The notes beneath the pieces were generated by a model, which was not told where the DNA came from, made no database searches, and was given only the letters and a program-made list of their open reading frames with translations. From Gammaproteobacteria bacterium (lineage in GTDB: Bacteria; Pseudomonadota; Gammaproteobacteria; JAJDOJ01), in the NCBI GenBank assembly GCA_027030565.1, contig JALVEU010000142.1, positions 1 through 12,296 of the forward strand: a DNA stretch of 12,296 nucleotides, given 5' to 3'. Of the stretch, positions 6,534-11,584 are shown piece by piece (positions within the stretch are counted from its first letter, which is position 1; every line of letters starts with the position of its first letter). Position numbers and translations under genes: made by a program.

Positions 6534-6881
6534 ATGTTCGGTTCATTCATGGGAATCCTGATGCTGGGGGCGGTGGTGGCGGTCATCGTCGCGTTGCTGG
6601 TTGCCATCCATGGCAACATCCGCCGCGCGGAGCTTTGGCGCAATGCCATTCTCGCCCGTATGGGGCGGCTGCGCATGAAGCGGGCCCTCGAGCAGCGGGG
6701 GATCGACCCGCATCGGCACGTGCACACCCAGCGGCTGGTCGATCTCGAGGCGCAGTTGGACCGTTGCGAGCGCTGCACCCTGGACGAGGCCTGCGATCAA
6801 GCCTTGGCCGAAGGGCGCTTCGCCTGGTTCCACGACTGCCCCAACGATGCCGATATGAAGCGCAGCGGTGCCGGCGTTTGA
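6534..6881 (+). CDS. Membrane-anchored DUF6455 family protein
   Basis: A 115-residue protein. Residues about 6-26 are a hydrophobic membrane helix followed by basic residues, so the C-terminal domain should lie in the cytoplasm. That domain has Arg-Met-Gly-Arg-Leu-Arg-Met and then Arg-Cys78-x2-Cys81-x5-Cys87 and Cys102-Pro-Asn, the pattern I associate with DUF6455, a proteobacterial family without a known function. The four cysteines could bind a metal or a cluster. In-frame ATGs also exist at 6447 and 6477. I prefer 6534 because GCAGGAGGGAGG lies immediately upstream and the helix then starts at the N-terminus; 6447 lies inside the FNR box. It is divergent from hemN and convergent with the hydrogenase genes. 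Confidence 0.72.
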   Translation: MFGSFMGILMLGAVVAVIVALLVAIHGNIRRAELWRNAILARMGRLRMKRALEQRGIDPHRHVHTQRLVDLEAQLDRCERCTLDEACDQALAEGRFAWFHDCPNDADMKRSGAGV

Positions 6882-6932
6882 GGACACCCAGGCCCGCCTC
6901 AATGGAGGGGTAATTCGGCGGTGGATGCCTGG

Positions 6933-7262
6933 CTACGCGAGCGAGATGCGCAAAGCTGCCGCTTGGGGATCCCAGGCGGCCGGGAAGACTCCGAAAAAGT
7001 CCCGGGAGATACCGCGGCCAGCCAATGCCTCCGGTGCATGGACCACGCGGTCGCCTCGGGCGTTGCGGATCTTGACCAGCAGCCCGCCGGTCGGGGCATG
7101 GACGACGGGGACGATCAGCAGGGTGGACGGGTCACCCAGCAGGACCACGGTCTGCACGCCCTGGAACCAGCGATCATAGACCTCGGCGTCCAGGTACAGG
7201 CTGCCGTCCGCGATGCGGACCTGGCAATGGAGCGGCTCAGACCGCGTCGCGTCGCCAGGCAT
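6933..7262 (-). CDS. Hydrogenase-locus protein of unknown function (109 aa)
   Basis: A 109-residue soluble protein that I do not recognise. It has one cysteine (Cys13), no signal peptide and no membrane segment. The pattern looks beta-rich: Leu-Tyr-Leu-Asp-Ala-Glu-Val-Tyr, Val-Val-Leu-Leu-Gly-Asp, Leu-Ile-Val-Pro-Val-Val, then Gly-Gly-Leu-Leu-Val-Lys-Ile-Arg-Asn-Ala-Arg-Gly-Asp-Arg-Val-Val. The ATG at 7262 overlaps the end of the maturation protease gene by 26 bases, which suggests translational coupling and a role with the hydrogenase. It is the last gene of the - strand run and no terminator is visible after it. A chance ORF is unlikely given the protein-like composition and tight overlap, but the function is open. 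Confidence 0.68.
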   Translation of the reverse strand: MPGDATRSEPLHCQVRIADGSLYLDAEVYDRWFQGVQTVVLLGDPSTLLIVPVVHAPTGGLLVKIRNARGDRVVHAPEALAGRGISRDFFGVFPAAWDPQAAALRISLA

Positions 7263-7716
7263 GAATACGCGCCTTGAGTTGATCCACCACCTGGTCCACG
7301 GCCCGCTCGACGGCGGGACTCAGGCCGATGCCGAGATCCAGGCGCTCCGCCTCGATCAGGTACACGGCCACCTCGTCCGGGAAGTCGTCCGCGAAGATCT
7401 GGCGGCCGGCGAACAGGGCGTGGTCCCAGCGGAAGTCGTGCAGGTTGTACGAGGGCGCAGGCCGCGCCGCCAGTTCCTCGCCCGGCACTTCGAAGACGGC
7501 GCCCGGCTCCGAGCCGCTGCGGCAGGCGTCGATCAGGATCAACACCTCGCTGCCGCGCGCCTGGAACATGACCTCCATGCCATTGGTGCCGGCATCGAAG
7601 AGCTGCACGCCGGGCGGCGGGGCGCCATCGAAATCGTCCAGCAGCCGCTGCACCACGCGGACGCCGGCGGCGTCGTCGCAGCGGTTGAGGTTGCCGCAGC
7701 CGATGATGGTCAGCAT
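7237..7716 (-). CDS. hupD: [NiFe] hydrogenase large-subunit maturation endopeptidase
   Basis: A 159-residue protease of the HyaD/HybD/HupW family. After nickel is inserted, such enzymes remove the C-terminal peptide of the large subunit. The N-terminus, Ile-Ile-Gly-Cys-Gly-Asn-Leu-Asn-Arg-Cys-Asp-Asp-Ala-Ala-Gly-Val-Arg, is the family's opening glycine/Asn/Asp motif. Nickel ligands of HybD (Glu16, Asp62, His93) align with Asp15, Asp63 (Leu-Ile-Asp-Ala) and His93 here. An upstream in-frame start at 7788 would overlap the previous gene, whereas the ATG at 7716 is where the family begins, although its ribosome binding site is weak. The partner is HupL, encoded upstream in the same run, whose C-terminal tail is present. 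The symbol is by role; HupW is an equivalent name. Confidence 0.88.
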   Translation of the reverse strand: MLTIIGCGNLNRCDDAAGVRVVQRLLDDFDGAPPPGVQLFDAGTNGMEVMFQARGSEVLILIDACRSGSEPGAVFEVPGEELAARPAPSYNLHDFRWDHALFAGRQIFADDFPDEVAVYLIEAERLDLGIGLSPAVERAVDQVVDQLKARIHAWRRDAV

Positions 7717-7760
7717 GGGTATAGCCTGTGGCCGGCCACCGGCATCTACAAGCGAGTGGC

Positions 7761-8114
7761 TCAGATTCGCCATAGCCGGCAGGACCACTCCGGCTCCACC
7801 GGCAGCATCAGCTCCGGGAGTTCGCAGAACCTGCGGTGCACCACATAATACATGCAGGTCTCGCAGGCCTGTTCGATGTCGTCGGCACCCTGCCAGGGCT
7901 CGAGGGTGAAGCCGGCAATCTTCAGCTTGTTCTCGTAGTCGTCGGGTGCGAGCCGCTGCAGCCTGGCGACGACGGCCTGGATGGTTTCGTGGTCGTAGGC
8001 GCGCGGCTCGACCTCGGTCTGCAGGCCACCTTCCAGCATCTCACGCAGCCGGGCGCGCAGTTCGTCGTCCGCCGCCTGCTCAGGACTGACCGCGGTGGTT
8101 TGCTGATCCTCCAT
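7761..8114 (-). CDS. HiPIP-like four-cysteine protein, second copy
   Basis: A 117-residue cytoplasmic protein, paralogous over almost its full length to the gene just upstream. Residues 1-80 are charged and helical, with Pro-Asp-Asp-Tyr-Glu-Asn-Lys-Leu-Lys-Ile-Ala-Gly-Phe in the middle. The C-terminus holds Cys84-x2-Cys87-x9-Cys97-x14-Cys112. The final part (Cys-x8-Val-x3-Trp-Ser-Cys-x2-Trp) resembles the classic HiPIP signature Cys-x(6-9)-hydrophobic-x3-Gly-(Tyr/Trp)-Cys-x2-aromatic, but here both the Gly and the aromatic before the last Cys differ (Trp and Ser). No signal peptide is present. The ATG has a GGGAGGG ribosome binding site, 13 bases after the first copy. A [4Fe-4S] carrier is my favoured reading; a zinc site is the alternative. 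Confidence 0.78.
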   Translation of the reverse strand: MEDQQTTAVSPEQAADDELRARLREMLEGGLQTEVEPRAYDHETIQAVVARLQRLAPDDYENKLKIAGFTLEPWQGADDIEQACETCMYYVVHRRFCELPELMLPVEPEWSCRLWRI

Positions 8115-8127
8115 GCCGATCCCTCCC

Positions 8128-8442
8128 TCAAATCCGCCACAGCCGGCACCACCACTCCGGCTCCACCGGCACCGCCAGCTCCGGCAGATCGCACCACTTG
8201 CGGTGCACCAGATAGTACATGCATTCCAGGCAGCGCTGCTGGTCTTCCCCGTAGGGATGATCGACGAAGCCGGAGATCACCAGCTTGCCCTCCAGATCGT
8301 CCGGCGGCAGCTCGCGCAACTGGTCCAGGATCTTGCCGAATTCCTTCTCCGTCTCGGGAAAGGGTTCGGTCTGAGTGACCAGGCCGTTGGCCAGCAGGTC
8401 GCCGATCCTTTTTCTGAGGATGTCGTCGTCGGACTGACTCAC
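8128..8442 (-). CDS. HiPIP-like four-cysteine protein, first copy
   Basis: A 104-residue cytoplasmic protein. Residues 1-70 are charged, with Pro-Asp-Asp-Leu-Glu-Gly-Lys-Leu-Val-Ile-Ser-Gly-Phe near 47-59. The C-terminus has Cys71-x2-Cys74-x9-Cys84-x14-Cys99 and ends Cys-Arg-Leu-Trp-Arg-Ile. From Cys84 the pattern Cys-x8-Val-x3-Trp-Trp-Cys-x2-Trp meets the HiPIP signature except that Trp replaces one Gly. In HiPIPs four such cysteines hold a [4Fe-4S] cluster in an aromatic pocket; here aromatic residues (Met-Tyr-Tyr, Trp-Trp, Trp) also surround the cysteines. HiPIPs are normally exported, but this protein has no signal peptide, matching the cytoplasmic hydrogenase. The start is GTG at 8442, six bases after AAGGAG. 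It lies 72 bases after hupL. The function is inferred. Confidence 0.8.
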   Translation of the reverse strand: MSQSDDDILRKRIGDLLANGLVTQTEPFPETEKEFGKILDQLRELPPDDLEGKLVISGFVDHPYGEDQQRCLECMYYLVHRKWCDLPELAVPVEPEWWCRLWRI

Positions 8443-8514
8443 GCAGGACTCCTTCTGCGGACGGAACGCGCCCCCAGGATCGTCCCGGGGGCGGCACGGC
8501 CGGATTTGACGCCG

Positions 8515-10116
8515 TCAAGCGGTGCGGAAGCGGGCCAGCTCCTCTCCGGTCTTCGCATCGTGCGCGTGCACGGTGCACACCAGGCAGGAGTCGTAGGAAC
8601 GCGCCACATGGCCGACTTCGACCGGATCCTTCGGATCGGCGATCGGCGTGCCGATGAGCGCCTCCTCGATCGGCCCGCGTTCCTCCTCGCCGGTGCGCGG
8701 GCCCACGTTCCAGGTGGTCGGTGCAACGATCTGGTAGTTTTTGATCTTGCCGCCTTGCACCTCGATCCAGTGGCACAGGGCGCCGCGGATCGCCTCGGTG
8801 GCGCCCCAGCCGCGTCCGTCCTGCTCCTTGGGCTTGATGTAGAAGGGCTCGTTGAGCCGCAGCTCGCGCAGGCAGCGCTCCATCATGCGGTAGATCGCCT
8901 TGGCCTCGTGCATACGCGCGAAGTGGCGCAGGAGTACGCTGGCCCCGCCCATCTTTTTATACATGTCGAGCACCAGGCCGTCCTTGTGCTGCCAGTCGGC
9001 CATGTGGGAACCGCCATAGACCAGCTCGCGTGCCAGCGGGCCGGCCTCCAAGTGGCCGTATTCCGAGTGCAGCACGGCCGTGGCCCAGGAGTATTTGCCG
9101 TTGAAGTCGCCCTTGTTCTGCGCCACGGGGTGGGTGGTGCGGTCGAAGGGATGCGTCGGGCCGCCCGGCTCGTCGTACCAGGCATGGGTGACGTCCTCGC
9201 GGGCCATGGCCTGGTCCATGTGCATGTGGGTGTCGGACTCGCCCAGATAGATGCCACTCGGCATCTGCACGGCGTCGTTGCGGCCCTCGATGGTGGGCCG
9301 ATTGTACTTGTCCTCGTGGGGCAGGTAACCCCAAGAGACATACTTGCCCAGCCCTTTGCCGAACTTGTCCAGGCCGATGTCCATGCCCATGCGCCAGTAC
9401 ATGCCCAGGTCCGAATTGGCGTGCTCGGGCCGTTCGTCCAGCCAGGCCATGAAGTCGTCGTAGGTTTGGATCTCCTCGTAACGCTCCAGCGAGCAGCCCA
9501 GCCACACCGGCTCCAGCCAGTTGGTGCGGAAGTATTCTAGGATCGACCAAGCCCGGGTCACGTCCGACAGGGTCGGCGCGCACATGACGCCGCCCGGCAC
9601 CATGTAGCTCGAGTGTGGCCACTGGCCGCCCAGCATGGCGTAGATCTCCACCGGCTTACCGGATATGGTGACCCCCAGCTCGTAGTTCTTGCCGGTGAAC
9701 GGTGCCCAGCGCTTGACGGCTTCCTCGTAGTACGGGCTGTTACGGTAGTTCTTGTTGACCATGTCGATCATGAACAGGCCGTAGTGGTGCCGTGGCAGGC
9801 TTTGCAGGCTCTCGGCCAACTGGCCCAGGTTGCGGGCGATGATGGCGTTGCGCGGGACTTCGGTCTGCCAGGCGGTGTCCAGCGCCCAGGCCGCGCAGGT
9901 GAGATGCGAGGCGCCGCAGATGCCGCAGGCGCGCGGCGTCACCACCAGGCCGGCCTGCGGGTCCTTGTCGCGCAGGATGATCTCGAAGCCGCGGAACAGC
10001 TCGGCCTGGGTCCAGGCGTTGACCACCACGCCGTCCTGGACGTCCACGCGCACGTCGAGATCGCCCTCGACGCGGCCGACCGGTGAGATGTCGAGTGTCT
10101 GGACTGCTTCAGTCAT
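8515..10116 (-). CDS. hupL: Group 2a [NiFe] uptake hydrogenase large subunit
   Basis: A 533-residue catalytic subunit that splits H2 at the Ni-Fe(CN)2CO site. The first nickel motif is Arg62-Ala-Cys64-Gly-Ile-Cys67-Gly-Ala-Ser-His71. The second is Asp509-Ser-Cys511-Leu-Val-Cys514-Thr-Val-His517, followed by a 16-residue tail that the maturation protease should remove after His517. The usual Asp-Pro-Cys is Asp-Ser-Cys here; I believe this occurs in the group 2a clade. The N-terminus Asp-Ile-Ser-Pro-Val-Gly-Arg-Val-Glu-Gly is typical. There is no Tat signal or membrane anchor. The ATG at 10116 has a GGAGGAAG ribosome binding site. It lies 42 bases after hupS, with no intervening scaffold gene of the HucM type. 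Similarity to cyanobacterial HupL and mycobacterial HucL is judged from memory. Confidence 0.95.
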   Translation of the reverse strand: MTEAVQTLDISPVGRVEGDLDVRVDVQDGVVVNAWTQAELFRGFEIILRDKDPQAGLVVTPRACGICGASHLTCAAWALDTAWQTEVPRNAIIARNLGQLAESLQSLPRHHYGLFMIDMVNKNYRNSPYYEEAVKRWAPFTGKNYELGVTISGKPVEIYAMLGGQWPHSSYMVPGGVMCAPTLSDVTRAWSILEYFRTNWLEPVWLGCSLERYEEIQTYDDFMAWLDERPEHANSDLGMYWRMGMDIGLDKFGKGLGKYVSWGYLPHEDKYNRPTIEGRNDAVQMPSGIYLGESDTHMHMDQAMAREDVTHAWYDEPGGPTHPFDRTTHPVAQNKGDFNGKYSWATAVLHSEYGHLEAGPLARELVYGGSHMADWQHKDGLVLDMYKKMGGASVLLRHFARMHEAKAIYRMMERCLRELRLNEPFYIKPKEQDGRGWGATEAIRGALCHWIEVQGGKIKNYQIVAPTTWNVGPRTGEEERGPIEEALIGTPIADPKDPVEVGHVARSYDSCLVCTVHAHDAKTGEELARFRTA

Positions 10117-10158
10117 GGGTTCTTCCTCCGAATCGCTGAATCTGTCGCGTGCCGCCCG

Positions 10159-11121
10159 CTAGACGACGAAGATGTCCTGTTCCGCCCAGGCCGGGGCCGC
10201 CGCCTTGGCCGCGCCCGTGAGCTTGATGTAGCCCTTCTTGTTGACGCCCTCGGGCAGGTCCTTGGGCACGCCCATGACGGTCTGGGTCTTGAACACCGTG
10301 CCCGGCGCCAGATCGAAGAACGGGAACTCGGGCTCCGTGCAGCCCAGGCAGGGCATGCCGGAGCGAGTCTTGGATGAGACGCGGTTCCAGAGGATGCGGT
10401 TGCAGGGTGAGTGAGTCATGGGCCCGCGGCAGCCGAGGTCATAGAACAGGCAGCCCTTGCGCTGACCGAACTCGGTGGCCGAGACCTTGTAGGCAAAATG
10501 CATGTTGCGGGTGCAGCCGGTCTGGGTGAAGCTCTGGAAGAAGGTTTTGGGCCGCTGGAACTCATCGAGGCTCAGGTCGCCGGCGCGCCCCGTGGCCACC
10601 GCCACCAGGATCTGGGTCACCCAGTCGGGATGGGCCGGGCAGCCCGGGATGTTGATGACCGGCAGGCCGCTTTTGGCCTTGAAGTCCTTGCCGAGGAACC
10701 CGCCGTGGTCGCGCTTGAGGAATTGCAGTCCTTGGGAGTCGGTGGGGTTGGGGGCGGTGGCCGGGATGCCGCCCCAGGTGGCGCAGTCGCCGATGGCCAC
10801 CACGAAGTCGGCCGCGTCCGACAGTTCACGCACCCACTCCTTCATCGGCCGGCCGGCGAAGCGGTTCCACTCGCCGGTGCCGTTGGGCGCATTCACGACG
10901 GTCCCCTCGAAGACGAAGATGTCCAGCTTGATCTTGCCGGACACGCAGTCGCGCAGCAGTTGCTGAAGGTTCTCGCCCAGCTCCATCCCCAGCGAGGGAT
11001 GCCAGAGGATGTTCATGCCGAAGTCGGTCACCAGGTCGCAGGCGCTCGGCTCCTCTGCATTGAGAAATGACATCGTGTTACCGGAACAGGCTCCGCCCTG
11101 GAGCCAGAGTATGTTGGCCAT
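10159..11121 (-). CDS. hupS: Group 2a [NiFe] uptake hydrogenase small subunit
   Basis: A 320-residue electron-transfer subunit, the same length as cyanobacterial HupS, without the Tat signal and C-terminal anchor of group 1 enzymes. It therefore acts in the cytoplasm, feeding electrons from H2 to an unknown acceptor. The proximal cluster keeps Cys12, Cys113 and Cys161, but the second Cys of the usual CxxC is Asn15. The distal cluster keeps Cys203, Cys224 and Cys231, while the usual His three residues before Cys203 is Gln200. The medial cluster has Cys240, Cys258 and Cys261. Three Cys per cluster matches the three [3Fe-4S] clusters reported for mycobacterial Huc. The ATG at 11121 follows GAGGAGG. 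An in-frame TTG at 11184 is rejected because it lies within the sigma-54 promoter. Confidence 0.95.
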   Translation of the reverse strand: MANILWLQGGACSGNTMSFLNAEEPSACDLVTDFGMNILWHPSLGMELGENLQQLLRDCVSGKIKLDIFVFEGTVVNAPNGTGEWNRFAGRPMKEWVRELSDAADFVVAIGDCATWGGIPATAPNPTDSQGLQFLKRDHGGFLGKDFKAKSGLPVINIPGCPAHPDWVTQILVAVATGRAGDLSLDEFQRPKTFFQSFTQTGCTRNMHFAYKVSATEFGQRKGCLFYDLGCRGPMTHSPCNRILWNRVSSKTRSGMPCLGCTEPEFPFFDLAPGTVFKTQTVMGVPKDLPEGVNKKGYIKLTGAAKAAAPAWAEQDIFVV

Positions 11122-11183
11122 GTCGATCCTCCTCGTGACGCCCCGCCGGGGTCTGGTTTGCAAAAAAGCATCGCGAGACCTCA

Positions 11184-11199
11184 AGCAAGATCGATGCCA
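11184..11199 (-). promoter_or_regulatory. Sigma-54 (-24/-12) promoter of the hup operon
   Basis: Read on the - strand, TGGCATC-GATC-TTGCT matches the sigma-54 consensus TGGCACG-N4-TTGCW, with the invariant GG and GC at the correct spacing. The predicted start is near 11173, giving a leader of about 50 bases to the hupS ATG. An NtrC-family activator is encoded just upstream, and sigma-54 control by HupR/HoxA is well known for uptake hydrogenases. Confidence 0.88.
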
Positions 11200-11212
11200 C
11201 TTCCGGTTCGGG

Positions 11213-11225
11213 CATCAAAAATGTG
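11213..11225 (+). promoter_or_regulatory. Possible IHF site between activator sites and promoter
   Basis: CATCAA-N4-GTG on the + strand matches the IHF consensus WATCAA-N4-TTR at 7 of 9 defined positions, in a locally A/T-rich stretch between the palindromes and the -24/-12 element. DNA bending by IHF is common at sigma-54 promoters, including hydrogenase promoters. The sequence match alone is weak. Confidence 0.25.
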
Positions 11226-11284
11226 CAGAATCAGTCAGATGCGTTGTGCGGCGAAACAATACGAGCGGTGGGGACGCCGCACAG

Positions 11285-11324
11285 TGCAAAATCACTTTGC
11301 AGCGGATTTGCAAACCAACTTTGC
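11285..11324. promoter_or_regulatory. Two tandem GCAAA-N5-TTTGC palindromes (activator sites)
   Basis: GCAAA-ATCAC-TTTGC lies at 11286-11300 (flanked by T and A, making a 17-base palindrome) and GCAAA-CCAAC-TTTGC at 11310-11324. The arms are identical, the spacers differ, and the centres are 24 bases apart, about 120 and 144 bases before the predicted start. This is the usual place for NtrC-type enhancer sites. The second copy also contains TTG-N5-CAA (11308-11318), the motif known for HupR in Rhodobacter capsulatus. Binding by the adjacent regulator is inferred. Confidence 0.72.
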
Positions 11325-11337
11325 GAAAGGCGGGCGA

Positions 11338-11574
11338 TCAGCCGCGGCGATTTCCGCAAACCGGGCATTCGACCTCGCCCACGAAGCCGAACCAGATGCC
11401 CCGGCAGCGGCTGCACCAGTGCCCCTTGAGATTGGGCTGCACCATGCCGACCTCGCGCGCCAGGCGCGACAGGCCCAGATCGCGGAAACCTTCCGGGCTT
11501 CTGGGTGGTGTGGTGCGGGATTGGGGAAAAGGCACCGGCTTGTCGCGCCGCGGCCGGTTGCTGTCGTCGCTCAT
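11338..11574 (-). CDS. Small zinc-ribbon protein between regulator and hydrogenase
   Basis: A 78-residue protein of unknown function. Residues 1-30 are polar, Arg/Pro-rich and probably disordered. A helical segment follows (Leu-Gly-Leu-Ser-Arg-Leu-Ala-Arg-Glu-Val-Gly), then Trp-Cys54-x2-Cys57-x12-Cys70-Pro-Val-Cys73, a compact two-CxxC zinc ribbon or rubredoxin-like knuckle. The motif is too short for a standard rubredoxin, so zinc is more likely than iron. The ATG at 11574 starts 10 bases after the regulator stop, so the two are probably co-transcribed; the ribosome binding site is poor. It ends just before the palindromes that control hupS. A role in regulation or maturation is possible but not shown. 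Confidence 0.72.
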   Translation of the reverse strand: MSDDSNRPRRDKPVPFPQSRTTPPRSPEGFRDLGLSRLAREVGMVQPNLKGHWCSRCRGIWFGFVGEVECPVCGNRRG

Positions 11575-11584
11575 GACGGAAATC

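Noticed and set aside
8113..9540. Long open frame (475 codons) on the + strand opposite hupL
   Set aside because: It mirrors hupL, which has all catalytic motifs; the antisense product has no recognisable family and the frame is kept open by GC-rich codon structure.
11122..11184. Longer HupS starting at TTG 11184, with an Arg-rich leader
   Set aside because: The extra arginines might suggest a Tat signal, but there is no hydrophobic core, the start lies within the sigma-54 promoter upstream of the predicted transcript start, and HupS proteins begin at the ATG at 11121.
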